Assembly: GCA_949752745.1 (NCBI GenBank)
Contig: OX457025.1
Location: forward strand, 48,535,601 to 48,599,600
Direction of reading: 5' to 3'
DNA: 64,000 nucleotides
From: Protula sp. h YS-2021
Lineage: Eukaryota > Annelida > Polychaeta > Sabellida > Serpulidae
Below the pieces are notes generated by a model. It was not told where the DNA came from. It ran no database searches and worked only from the letters and a program-made list of their open reading frames with translations. The translations under genes were made by a program, and so were the position numbers. This document shows positions 17,967 to 29,271 of this stretch, in pieces; positions within the stretch are counted from its first letter, which is position 1, and the number at the start of each line of letters is the position of its first letter.

Positions 17967-18100
17967 ACTGAATAAGGATGTTCAGTCTTTGAGTGACAAA
18001 CGGAAACGCACCTATACTGAATAAAGATGTTCAGTTATGAGGTTCAAACACGATAGAGGGCCAACTTCTTTTTAAAATGGGGAAGAGTGTTGTGCCTGTT
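17967..18100 (+). mobile_element. Probable polypurine tract and start of a 3' LTR, with two small hairpins
   Basis: AAAATGGGGAAGAG at 18074-18087 followed by TGTTGTGCC looks like a Gypsy polypurine tract and LTR 5' end. Just upstream two copies of a hairpin with ACTGAA/TTCAGT arms (17967-17986 and 18016-18035) lie 49 bases apart. No 5' LTR is present in the window for comparison, so the LTR call is tentative. Confidence 0.4.
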
Positions 18101-18731
18101 GAGTGAATAGTCGTGCGGCCTGTTTGATTGACAGCTCAAAAACCAGATATCATGTGCTTCTAGTAGTATGTACCTGGCGGTCTTCCAGAGCAACCATTTT
18201 TCAACATTCTTTCACAATTTTATTGAATTCTTATGGTTTCGTGCACATTAGCAAGCCAAAACAATGACCTAGGGCTACCATCACAAATTTTGCAAAATTT
18301 GCTTTAGGGACAACGTGTGAAAATCAAACAAAACAATGCCGCAAAAAGTGGGCCAGTGTATCAGTAGTTATTCCTGAATAACAACCGAAAACTACTGAAA
18401 ACGGTTGAGAAAAAAAAAGAACTGTTTCTTAAATACTTCAAAGATTCTTGTTTTAAATAACAGGCTGTTATGCCTTTCTGCCAGACCTCGGAAGGAGATT
18501 TCATCATCAGTTTCATCTCAGCATCAGAAACTAACAAAAACTAGACCGAAATTCGCCCAGCGAATTAGATCCCACTTGAATGATAATTCATCTGAGAACT
18601 GTCTAAAAATGATGACTGTTCTTTCTACAATTTTAACGACCAAGAAGAGCAAAAATTGGCAATGTGTTCTGGTGCCCCCTTGTCACATACAAGTAGACGT
18701 CCTTACCGAAGACTGAACCCGGAAACTTCGG
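18101..18731. other. No gene seen; possible LTR remainder
   Basis: Mixed-composition DNA with only short chance ORFs on both strands. May be the rest of the LTR. The 145-bp satellite starts at its right edge. Confidence 0.4.
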
Positions 18732-19945
18732 GAGCTTTAAAATATAAATGACGTCATAACTCGCAAATGATGACGTCATGGGTACAACTTTGACGTGCCA
18801 AAAAATTCCTTGCTTAAAAGTAGTCTCATAATGTATTTTGTGCGGAAGCGCCGGGTTCATTAGTTTTCAAGTTACTGAGCTTTAAAACATGAACGATGTC
18901 ATCACTCACAAATGATGACGTCATAGGTACAACTTCGACGTGCAAAAAAATAACTTGCTTAAAAGTAGTCTCAAAATGTATTTTATGTGGAGGCACCAGG
19001 TTCATTAATTTTCGAGTTATTGAGCTTTAAAACATATATGACGTCACAACTCGCAAATGATGACGTCATAGGTACAACTTTGACGTGCCGAAAAATTCCT
19101 TGTTAAAAAGTAGTCTCATAATGTATTTTGTGCGGAAGCGCCAGGTTCATTAATTTTCGAGTTATTGAGCTTTTTAACATATATGAAGTCATACCTCGCA
19201 AATGATGACGTCATAGGTACAACTTTGACGTGCCAAAAAATTCCTTGCTTAAAAGTACTCTCATAATGTATTTTGTGCGGAAGCGAGATGTTCAATAGTT
19301 TTCGGGTTATTGAGCTTTAAAACATAAATGACGTCATAACTCGCAAATGACGTCATAGGTACAACTTTTACGTGCCAAAAAATTCCTTGCTTAAAAGTAG
19401 TCTCATAATGTATTTTGTGAGGAAGCGCTAGGTTCAATAGTTTTCGAGTTATTGAGCTTTAAAACATAAATGACGTCATAACTCGCAAATGATGACGTCA
19501 TAGGTACAACTTTGACGTGCCGAAAAATTCCTTGTTAAAAAGTAGTCTCATAATGTATTTTGTGCGGAAGCGCCAGGTTCATTAATTTTCGAGTTATTGA
19601 GCTTTTTAACATATATGAAGTCATACCTCGCAAATGATGACGTCATAGGTACAACTTTGACGTGCCAAAAAATTCCTTGCTTAAAAGTACTCTCATAATG
19701 TATTTTGTGCGGAAGCGAGATGTTCAATAGTTTTCGGGTTATTGAGCTTTAAAACATAAATGACGTCATAACTCGCAAATGACGTCATAGGTACAACTTT
19801 GACGTGCCAAAAAATTCCTTGCTTAAAAGTAGTCTCATAATGTATTTTGTGAGGAAGCGCTAGGTTCAATAGTTTTCGAGTTATTGAGCTTTAAAACATA
19901 AATGACGTCATAACTCGCAAATGATGACTCGAAAGTGACCTGGGG
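18732..19945. repeat. 145-bp satellite with CRE palindromes and 432-bp higher-order copy
   Basis: Nine units start GAGCTTT at 18732, 18877, 19022, 19167, 19312, 19454, 19599, 19744 and 19886. Steps are 145 bases, twice 142. Most units hold one or two TGACGTCA palindromes and the block AAAAGTAGTCTCATAATG. Units 19022-19453 recur almost exactly as 19454-19885, a 432-base higher-order duplication. Related sequence occurs near 60.55-60.70 and 62.65-62.83 kb. Confidence 0.9.
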
Positions 19946-20414
19946 GTCAAGAACACCGAAGTTTTGCCTTAGGTATCGTCGTATAGGGGATTGAGGTCTC
20001 TTACCGTTTTTGAGATAAATCATTGTTTTTTCTTAAATAACGTTTTTCGCGATTTGACCTTGACCACCAAGGTCAAGACCAAAAATTTTTAACGGGTGCC
20101 TCAGATCACATCGTCCTTTATATATGTGCCAAGTTTGGCTTTTCTAGCTTCAACGGCCTTGCTGTAGATGTCTGGAAACCGATTGGCCTTTTTCGCGATT
20201 TGACCTTGACCAGTAAGGTTAAGGTCAAAAATATTTATCAGGTGCACCACTTCAGATGACCCTCTATACATGTGCCAAGTTTGGTTGGTCTAACTTCAGC
20301 GGTCTTAGCGGAGATGTCTGGAAACCGAATCGGCGGAAGAAGAAAAAAAAGGGAGAAAAAAAATAGGTGAAGAATTCGAGGCAATCCAGCCCCATTTGGT
20401 ATTTTCAATACCAA
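19946..20414. repeat. Duplicated AGGTCA-type module ending in an 8-bp perfect hairpin
   Basis: Two diverged 146-base units share TTTTTCGCGATTTGACCTTG (20043 and 20190). Each then has GTGCCAAGTTTGG, a CTAGCTTCAACGG-like block and GATGTCTGGAAACCGA. An A/G-rich spacer follows, then the hairpin TTGGTATT-TTC-AATACCAA at 20396-20414 and the flank GTGTGAATAAG. The same order of parts appears three more times in the right end of the window. Confidence 0.8.
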
Positions 20415-20904
20415 GTGTGAATAAGCTGACTGGAAAACTGCCCAGTGATCTTTTCCTGCCAAATTTCAAAACAATAGGACGAGAAATGCAGCAGCATAAC
20501 CACTGATAAGAAATAAAACTTCCTACATAAAGCAGATAGACATTATGTTTATTGAATCATACACATGATGTGTTTTATTGCACTAATTCCACTGTGTAAC
20601 TGTCATAAAACTTACAACTTAATACACACATCTCACTCCTCTGGAGGCATTTCACCTGGTTTTGCACACATTTCAATGGAAATGTTTCACACTATCACCG
20701 TTTCTTCACTGTACCGCATTTACTTCATATAGCTGATTATTAGCACACACATAGTAAGTATAAGCTGACTGCTTATATTACTACTGTACGGAATCTGGGG
20801 GGTTGCAGCACCTTCGTCACGGCCCCGTACAACACGACTCAAATGCAGTAATCCTTAAAGAATCTGCGCAAAACTGTACAAATCGCAGTGTACATCACAC
20901 ACAC
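20415..20904. other. No gene or clear repeat seen
   Basis: Unassigned DNA of mixed composition; only chance ORFs on either strand. Confidence 0.4.
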
Positions 20905-21110
20905 AGGTACCTCGCACGCAGACATTACACATATACACCTCGCACTTGTGCATTTCGAAAGTGGACTCCATACACAGGCATCTCGCACCTGAACATAATG
21001 CAAGCGGACATTACACATTTATGCATCTCGCACCCGTGCATGTCGCAAGCGGAATCTAACACACACACCTCGCATGTGTATATATAGCAAGTGGGCATCT
21101 CATACCTCCC
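20905..21110. repeat. Degenerate minisatellite (CTCGCAC core)
   Basis: CTCGCA-type cores at 20911, 20939, 20982, 21027, 21069 and a decayed one at 21099, mostly 42-45 bases apart, with shared GTGCAT..CG and AAGCGGA blocks and ACACAC runs. Short ORFs across it are by-products. Confidence 0.7.
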
Positions 21111-21116
21111 TGACAA

Positions 21117-22094
21117 GGAAATAACGCGGCTTGTAATATCGCATTAAGTGGATTTTTTTCCTCTGAATGTACAAAGTAAGCCCCGGCTCAGTATGACATA
21201 CAAATGCTCTAATAACTGAAATCAAGATAACGATTACTGACCCATTAATTTAGCAGACACATATGACAAAAAAACGAGTTAAATGCCAAGTCCAAGCTGA
21301 ATCCTAACAACAGACAATATAACACACTCAGAGGCTAACTTCCAGCTGTCCACCATGACAGTCATTGACCCCGATTGCTTGAGTCATAGGACATGAAGGA
21401 TGTTATTCACCACTTGTCTTGAAATCACAAGACGGTTCGTCAACCTCAACACACAGCCTTTACTTCCACTTAACACATATTTACAAGACGTAAGTTTGTT
21501 GACATACACACAGCAAGGCAAGCTCCTCACATGCCATAAATTATCTGCGGTCTAGTGTGTGTCTGAACGGTGATCGCCCAGAGCGTCCACGACCCGGGAC
21601 ACCTACAATCAAGAGGATTTACTGCCAGGACACGGACACCAAAATGTTCTATATTTTCAGTTTACTTGAAGTGCACGTGCACATGCACATACAACGCCTG
21701 TAGTTTATTTGATTTGTTGAATGCATCAAAATAAACTCGTGTTTGGCCTTATAAAATGGACAACAAATGCGCTATAACTCGGTGATATCTTTCCATAAAA
21801 TCTCACAAGTTCACCAGCGATAAATCCCAAAAATCTTTGTTGCGAAATGCTCGATTGACACCGATCTTTTTTTTTTATAAATTCGGTTAATTTAAAGTTT
21901 GGTTATAAATTGAACCAGTACTCAGACCCAAGCGCTTCAAATTAAACTTATTTGAGGACAAGGGAAAAACAAAAAATGCGTATATACTTTTTTTCGTAAC
22001 TGCTTTCTAAGATATAACACCGCCACTACCCAGTATCACTAATAGCATCATAGTTGTAGATTTTGGCAAGAAAAGCCCAGCAAGGTGTGGGAAG
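21117..22094. other. No gene seen
   Basis: About 1 kb of unassigned DNA, AT-rich to the right, with a run of nine T near 21872. No ORF of interest and no recognised repeat. Confidence 0.4.
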
Positions 22095-22520
22095 CTTCGC
22101 AAATCTGTCCGCGTAGTGCGTGTGACTATGCTCACACAAAACTGGGAACGTAGTGTGTATGACGTATGTTCCCACACAAAGTGTGCGTAGTGTGTACGAC
22201 ATACGCCCCCACACAAACTGTGCACATAGTGTGTATGACGTATGTTCCCACACAAACTGTGCGTAGTGTGTACGACATACGCCCCCACACAAACTGTGCA
22301 CGCAGTGTGTGCGACATACGCTCCCACACAAACTGTGCACATAGTGTGTATGACGTATGTTCCCACACAAACTGTGCACGTAGTGTGTGTGACATACGCT
22401 CCCACACAAAACTGTGCACGCAGTGTGTATGGCGTATGTTCCCACAGAAATATATGACATACGCTCCCACACAAAAATGTGCCAGTAGTGTGTGTTGCTA
22501 TGCTCACACACAGAACTATG
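22095..22520. repeat. 39-bp minisatellite open in several frames
   Basis: CCCACACAAA recurs at 22171, 22208, 22247, 22284, 22323, 22362, 22401 and (with one change) 22441. Spacing is 37-40, mainly 39 bases. Units alternate GTATGACGTATGTTCCCAC and GCGACATACGCTCCCAC types. Because 39 is a multiple of three, long Cys/Thr/Val repeats are open on both strands. No start context or codon bias supports a protein. Confidence 0.85.
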
Positions 22521-23320
22521 CACGTGTGTCCCTCCCTCTCCCTCCCTCTCCTTCCTCTCTTTGGCTCGGTTCGGAATGTTTGAATGCAATCACCCGCAGA
22601 TTTTTCTTCAGATAAAAGAAGTCAGCGAAATTTTTAAATTGCCAAACTTAAGTGATCTTTCAAGTTACTTTCCCGTGATATTCTTTCACATAAACCGCTT
22701 CTATAGAAGCGGTGTTTCTTGACTGAGTAGTTTTTTTTTTTTTTTTGGAAGAGTAGGGGAGGGGGTCTTTACTCTGCGGTCTCCAGCTGAACATCTCTCT
22801 CGCTCTGAAGACTAAGAACCCCTCCTCCTCCTCCTCCTCCTCCTCTTCCCTCAGTTTAGTTTACTGCGCTGGCTATCATTGGCATTAATCCGTTAAAGGT
22901 TCTGATTAGTAAAAATGTCAACTATGTAGACAGTTTTATACGTTTCCAAATGCATCACTTCGCAGATTGTCACTGGGCAATGACTGTCGCGGCGGAATGG
23001 GAAAGCTTCAAACATATTATAACTTCACGAAACAAATGAGAACCAAAAAGACTCTTCCTTCTTTTGGGTTTCAGGGCAACTTCACACTCTGTATTATCGT
23101 GCATTTAAAATGCTTGCACACACATTGTGACGTTGTATTGACTGACTTTTTCAAACTCACACTACTTTTTAAAAACTAAACTCTGTCAGCTGAACGTTTA
23201 TAACTGTCAGTTCAAGATTAAACATGGAAGGCGAAAAAGTCTACTTTATACTGTGTTTGAAGCATGGTGGAAAGGCAGGTAGGGAAGGGGGGTAAAATAG
23301 CGTTTGTGATATGTGGAACT
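22521..23320. other. Spacer with perfect hairpin, T run and CTC microsatellite
   Basis: Holds a perfect hairpin ACCGCTTC-TATA-GAAGCGGT at 22694-22713, a T run near 22731-22746 and a CTC/TCC microsatellite near 22824-22848. No gene seen. Confidence 0.6.
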
Positions 23321-23324
23321 TGAC

Positions 23325-23640
23325 TACGCCACGAGGAGTACGTCTATCCCCCTGGGCGATAAGGTGTAGGCCTGTAGGCGCGTGAGACTGCTGTATATAC
23401 GGTAAGTCCAGTGTCGATTTTCAAAAGTCCGCCATTTTGTCAATTTTTTCCGTTCCACAAAATTCTTGGTCACTGCACTGCGGAAGGGTCCAAAGAAGCC
23501 GTGTACAAAATTTGAAAGGAATTCATCTATCAATGTGGCCTGCAGGCGCGTGAGACTGAAGCGTGACAGATGGACAGACGGACGGACGGACAGACAGGTC
23601 GAAAAGTTCAAAACTATATCCCTCCGTTCCACAGGGGGTT
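23325..23640. repeat. Interspersed repeat with GGAC/GACA microsatellite and imperfect hairpin end
   Basis: Contains GGCCTGNAGGCGCGTGAGACTG twice (about 23369 and 23539), a GGACGGACGGACAGACAGG stretch (23577-23598) and then TATCCCTCCG...GGGGGTTA. The same microsatellite-plus-hairpin tail ends the repeats near 31.1 and 32.4 kb, so it is one non-autonomous family. The minus-strand ORF across it is a by-product. Confidence 0.65.
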
Positions 23641-23884
23641 AAAAAATCCTGGGGCAGTCCAATTTGCGCTCAACGTCATACAAAATTTTGCACACGAGAT
23701 TTTTGCGTATTCCCTGATCACGTGACATCCGTCATAAGCTGATAGACCCGGCCAAGGAATAAACAAATGAAGTTTCGTATTTTCACCACAATATATTGCA
23801 CACAACATTATGTTCACAACAGACTGACACACACACACAAAACACCCACGTACACACACACAAACAGAACGTAGATAAACTCTT

Positions 23885-23912
23885 TATGTCTCCCCTTTGT
23901 CGGGGAGACATA
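23885..23912. other. Perfect 11-bp hairpin
   Basis: TATGTCTCCCC (23885-23895), loop TTTGTC, then GGGGAGACATA (23902-23912). All eleven pairs match. AT-rich on the right side. Probably the terminal hairpin of a non-autonomous element, by analogy with the other hairpins here. Confidence 0.75.
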
Positions 23913-24089
23913 ATTAATTAAATTTATAATATATGAAGACTGTAACTGTACAGAAACAATGCAGATATGGAATGTGCTACATCGTACATGAACCCAAGAA
24001 TATATTATGATAGCTAACCCTCCGCCAAGACTTATGTTATCGCTGTATGAATAACACCTTAAGGTATGGAATGCCATTTTCACATTTAT

Positions 24090-25290
24090 AGGGAATTATT
24101 GATATCAAGAATTAATTTTTGATTTCAAAAACTGATTTTCTGATATCAAGAATTAATTTTTGATCTAAAAAATTCATGTTTTGACATCAAGAATTAATTT
24201 TTGTTATCTGTAATTATATTTTTGATATCTCTTAATATATTCTTGATCTTAAAAAATAACTCTTGATATCAAAAATATTTACAGATATCAGGAAATATTT
24301 AATGATATAAAAAACCATTTACTGATCTCTAAAATTGATTTTTAGAGATTAAACATTCAATTCTTTAGAGCAAAAATGAAATATTTGATAGCAATATCTC
24401 AATTTTGGATTCAATAATTTTTTTCCTTTCATTGATATCAAGAATTTATTTCAGATATCATTATTTCGGATGAGGCTTTTTTAATCTATATTTTGAAATC
24501 TGCAAATGAATTAACTTTTGATATCAAAATATCAGTCTATTTTTTATATAAAAAATTCAGAAGCACATCTGTGAATAAAATAATTATTATTATTACAGAA
24601 TAACCCTGCTTTAGCTCAAAGAGCTCTTCGCCAGGTTGCAGATAGTAAACACGATGTGTATAACTAAGTTGTGACTTAACCAAAATACTAAAAATTACAC
24701 AATATGACTAGATCGCATAATAAAATACTGTTTCAATAGAATTTTTTTCTTAATCTTGATGAGCTCTACTAAACAAAAATGTCTTAAGTTCCTTTTTAAA
24801 GACATCAAAATTGTCAATACGTCGTAGATCTGCTGGAAGAGCCCCATAAGGTTGGAACATAAACCCGGAATGATCTAAGGCCATGTGACTTCATATTGAA
24901 CCGTGGCTCTACTAGTTCTACGCCCGTTGACGAGCGCAGTGACCGACTCGGCTTGTAGATTCGCAAGAGCAATGACTGGTTCTTGCATACAGAATCTGTC
25001 TTAATTTTTTTATCGTAACAAAAGAAGCAATTCTTGAGCTCAAAAATTTTGTTGTTATTTTATTGATATCAATAATTCAAGTTTTCATCTCCAAAATTTA
25101 ACTGGCGATTCGTTACTTTATATACGGTAAACGTGTGTCTCCCTTAAGATTTTTTTGAGTTTGTAAACATTATTTTTATCTCAAAAATACATTTTGCCAT
25201 CTAAAATTCAAATATTGATAGCAAAATATAAATTAACGAGATCTACATCTTACTTATATCTTTAATTTTATTTTGATATCAAAAATAAGC
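24090..25290. repeat. Low-complexity TGATATCAAGAATT-rich region, split by a LINE tail
   Basis: 24090-24600 and 25030-25290 consist of degenerate copies of TTTTTGATATCAAGAATTAA, about 25-30 bases apart, full of GATATC palindromes. The block between them (24600-25030) differs in composition and holds the LINE fragment. It appears to be a satellite interrupted by an insertion. Confidence 0.65.
24750..24960 (-). pseudogene. CR1/L2-like LINE reverse transcriptase C-terminal tail
   Basis: On the minus strand two frames give RSFRVYVPTLWG and then ALPADLRRIDNFDVFKKEL, ending at TAA 24750-24752. The pattern R-x-F...P-x-L-W-x-x-L-P-x-x-L-R followed by FKK-x-LKT-x-LF is the usual end of Jockey-group LINE proteins. 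One frameshift lies between the two parts. Confidence 0.75.
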
Positions 25291-27325
25291 AATAAATGTT
25301 AAAACGGCATTCCATATTAATGAGCCTGTTGGTGTCTTATCACATGAAAATACAGCAGAATGTGCAAGTCCAGTTCCAGGAAACTGGTTTAATTGTTGCT
25401 AAGGAACAACGGTGCTTTGTAATATACTTTTATTTCAGGAAGGCCGCGAAATCGTTTACCCCATGTTTTAGATGTGTTTCCCTTGAAATATTTACAAACA
25501 GTAAGATAAAAATTGAACAAAATTTTCTTATTTCAGTTCAAACAGCCCCTTCCCGACACAAATCAGCCATCCAATCACTGATCCGGAGTCCCCCCCCCCC
25601 CCCCCCCCCCTCTGTCGCATTCGTCCCCGGCTTTTTACGAATAAACCGTAATGTGACTTTTCTGGCGTAGTTCTGTCCCTCCTCTGGTCCTTAGTTCCTT
25701 CGAAAGGTACATATAACCAAATTCGACGCTTGTGTGAAGTAAAACTGTCGTTTTATTTCGTAAAAGGAGCTTTTATGAGCACAGCGTAATTCGCATTCTG
25801 CACTTTTAGGGTTATTCTCCCATCCCCCTGCCCAGTACAAGCAAGGTTCAGTTTGAAAAAAAAAAACAACCCGGTAGGTCAGAAAAGGTATGAGTGGTGT
25901 GTACCTCCAGATCCAGTACACGTATGTCCCCTCGGCGCTGGCTGGCTGGCGAGAGGCGGGAAAGGGCTGTTCAAACTGCAATGAGAAAATCTGACCTCTC
26001 TGTGATTATCAAATGACTCGAGTGAAACCAGTCTCAAAGTGCAGGACGCGAATTACGCTTTAAAAGCAGGTTTTACAACGTAAAATGCCAGAAATTACAA
26101 CGTGATGCCAGCAGAGAATTTGTGTAATATTAATACAATCCTCCACACAACTAAAACAACCCTGGAACTAGAACCCGAGAGAGACACGATCCCCGTGTCG
26201 CGCTGATGACATCAAATCGGTGCTAAAGTCGGTTTGCAAAGTGCTATACTACTGCCACTTTCATCACATTTTCACCAAATTTCAACAAAAGCTATGTGTT
26301 ATATCTAAAAAAAGTATTTTGGCAATTTTCAGTATCTGTTTTATCCACGTGCGAATTTTTTTTTGTAAATCGGAACAGTTTGGGGACAAAGCCTGGATGA
26401 AACGTTCAACTACGCAGAAAAAAATTACATCAAAACGTGAAGTATCAGCGAATTTCAAAATACTGTCATTTTCACAATTTTTTATGAATACGAACGAAAA
26501 TATGGCGTAGTACACCTGCACTTTGTGCTCCATCCGTGTCTGAAATTTCAAAACACTCCAACCAACGATTTCGGAGATATACTATTTGCGATTATAAGAC
26601 TTGTTAGCTTACACGAATATACATGAAAATATAAATCTAATGTCCGCCGAAGTCTGGTCATCCCATTTCTGAAAGGGATGGGGGGGGGGGGGGGGTACGT
26701 AACCCGAGTTGTAGGTACCTTAACCCTCAGTTTCAATATGCGTTCAGGTACGGCTGTGGCAATGGGGAATGCGGTTACTATAAACTGGACTTATATTCTA
26801 CATAGTTTTTGTCCAATTGCGGAATGTGCTCGCTGTGTGCAAATTTTATTGCACGTCTTTGTCTAGTTATAACATCAAATAAATGTTACAATATAAGACA
26901 GCGGATGACCCACTTACAAAGTAAGAAATACTTCCAGGTACTACAAACAATGCTAAGGTTACATAACCACTCCCATATTTGGAAAAGCTTGGCAACCAAA
27001 TTAAAACAACTTTGCTGTCTGCCGAGAAAAAACAATAGCTAGTCCTGCAGTGGCACATAAATAACAACCTTTGGATTTTAATTTCACCTCTGTACCTGTT
27101 CCTTTAATAATGACGCTATAAAGATTACATAGGATAATACAATTTACTCTTCCGGCAAAAGAAGGTAAGGCCCACATCTATGAAAATACAACCTTTCAAA
27201 CATTATTCAGTTATTCTTTCTGATTTCAAATAATATAATAACACGATCTCAATATTCGAACCCAACCACAGACCACATTCTGCACATTTCTCCTGGCTGC
27301 GTCCACTTCCACAGCTACACGCTTG
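25291..27325. other. Intergenic; no gene seen
   Basis: About 2 kb with C and G homopolymers (runs near 25591-25610 and 26681-26694) and only chance ORFs. It includes the 3' flank of the Rab9-like gene; no clear AATAAA close to its stop was found on the minus strand. Confidence 0.45.
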
Positions 27326-27955
27326 CTAGCAACAACCACCCTTCCCCGACTTTTTCCGTAAATCCACTGAATCCGCCTGAAGCTTCATCTGTGAGCCCTC
27401 TAAGTATTTTTCAAACTCGAGCGTTCTCTTCACAGCTGCTTCAAAGGCCGCGTCGACATTGATAGCGTCTTTCGCACTCGTTTCGTAGTATGGCATGTGG
27501 TGCTGGCGGCACCAGGACACCGCCTCCTCGTGTCTCACCTGCCTTTTATCGTCCAAATCTACTTTGTTTCCCAGCACCACAAAGGGGAAGTGTTCAGCAT
27601 CGGAAACGTCGGCGTAGTGGAGGAATTCCGTCTTCCACATCTGCAAGCTTTTGAATGTAGCCTCGTCTGTGAGACTGAACGTGAGCAAACAGCAATCAGC
27701 ACCACGATAGAACGGCGTGCGGAGGCTTTTGAAGCGTTCTTGTCCCGCCGTGTCCCATATCTGTAATGTCACCTGCTTGCCTTCCACGCGTATATCTTTA
27801 TTTAAGAACTCCACGCCAATGGTGTGGAAGCACTGTGTGTCAAATTTGTTACTTATGTATCGATTCATTAAGCAACTTTTGCCGACTCCTCCGTCCCCAA
27901 GCAGGATCACTTTTAACAGTGTTTTCCCATTAGCAACTCGTTTTCCGTTGGACAT
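27326..27955 (-). CDS. RAB9: Rab9-type small GTPase, single exon
   Basis: 209 residues, open throughout. G motifs: GDGGVGKS (P-loop, about 21-28), switch I with FHTIGVEF, WDTAGQERF (switch II), GNKVDLD and ETSAK. The C-terminus ends GKGGCC, a double-Cys geranylgeranylation signal. FHTIGVEFLNKD and LRTPFYRGADCCLLTFS are typical of the Rab9 group, which governs late-endosome to trans-Golgi transport. The intronless coding region is like that of vertebrate RAB9 genes, so it need not be a retrocopy. It is the only ordinary host gene recognised in the window. ATG at 27953-27955. Confidence 0.93.
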   Translation of the reverse strand: MSNGKRVANGKTLLKVILLGDGGVGKSCLMNRYISNKFDTQCFHTIGVEFLNKDIRVEGKQVTLQIWDTAGQERFKSLRTPFYRGADCCLLTFSLTDEATFKSLQMWKTEFLHYADVSDAEHFPFVVLGNKVDLDDKRQVRHEEAVSWCRQHHMPYYETSAKDAINVDAAFEAAVKRTLEFEKYLEGSQMKLQADSVDLRKKSGKGGCC

Positions 27956-29271
27956 ATCTGAGTTTGTTGCTTATCTCGCGAATATTCCTACTGTGTACTG
28001 GGACTGTTATAGCGACGCGTCGTAACAGCCAGCTTGCTTCTTTCCAGAGGCATTAAACTGTCAATGATGGCTACAATATACTCGAAGATATAGCAGGAAA
28101 TCTGATCCCCTTTCGACTTTTCACATGCCTACAACACATAAAACAAAGGACTACGTAAAACGCTGATGTCCACTGTGGTGCCACGAAAGCCACAATGACC
28201 TGCGACAAAAGAGATCGAGGAAAAATGCTCGCGATCAGTAGCAAAGTTATAATTGATCAATTTCTTACGAATTTCACAAACAAGAATGTCCATGGGCACT
28301 GTGCCAAGCCGTAAAAGCGATGGATGAAATTACACAGGTGAAAGGAGAAACCTACCAATTTTGACAAAGTTTAGATTTGGTAGAGACCTTGTGCAACATT
28401 GCTATCACAAGTAATCGGACTGGATCTGAGGGACGAATAGCATTATTTGTGCTTCTCTTAAAGCTAGTTGTTTATTTGGTTAGTTCGCGCAGAGCTAAGT
28501 ACAAAAATGCTACAACTCCACTAAAAATCTACTAGGGATCAGGATGACGAAGGAAAGAACGAAGAAAAGAAAAATAAGAAACAAAAAAAAAAAAAAAGAT
28601 TCGGTTGAAAAATAAATTTAAAAATAATTTGGATTCTTTTTTTATGATCTGAATTGTGTATCACATCCCGACAATGCTTTCACACTGTTACACAATTTGT
28701 TTTGGTCCGCAATTTAATACAATTACAATTCTACATCACCAATTCGCGTCAGATGTTAACAGAAAATATAATCTTAACTGCAATTTGATATTAAACAACT
28801 TAATTGCAGTTCATCATCAGAAAGTTAACAATGTCAATTTAACTGCAATGTTTTGGTCCTTTAACGGTTATTGCAAAACCAATTCTCTTCTGCACGCATC
28901 TCATCGTAACCGACACAAACGCCACGATACCAGCTCTGACATCTGTCGCAGTTTACCATTAAGGAACCATCGTCCACCATTCTTCAAGCGCAGTGTACAT
29001 TTATGTTTACTTTGGCTAGAACCGTGTTTTGTCTCAAACCAATTTCGCTTGGAAAACTTGAAATAGAACCGTTCTGAAAACACAAACGGTTTCAAATGTT
29101 GTTTCGGATTGTTTAAGTTCAACTGACGGCGTTTTCAACCCATTTCCTTATTGCAGGATTAAGGGATTAACTCTGGGAAAAGTTTGCTTTCAATCGACAT
29201 TCACTCTAATCACATCTAAAGAAAAATCGAATCTTTTAATTACAACCACATTTTAAATGAAGTAAATTTAA
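27956..29271. other. 5' flank of the Rab9-like gene and intergenic DNA; no further gene seen
   Basis: The first 100 bases are probably 5' UTR/promoter of the GTPase gene. A poly-A run lies near 28584. The 136-residue plus-strand ORF at 28656-29066 has no recognised features and is probably chance. Confidence 0.45.

Noticed and set aside
18732..19945. CRISPR-like array
   Set aside because: Tandem satellite with no distinct spacers, in a eukaryotic genome.
22007..22615. Cys/Thr-rich repeat proteins of 100-190 residues on both strands
   Set aside because: They are translations of the 39-bp minisatellite in several frames, without start context.
23324..23632. 102-residue minus-strand protein with LSVRPSVHLS
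   Set aside because: The motif is the antisense reading of the GGAC microsatellite in an interspersed repeat.
28656..29066. 136-residue plus-strand ORF next to the Rab9-like gene
   Set aside because: No domain, no codon pattern and no neighbour support; AT-rich chance ORF.
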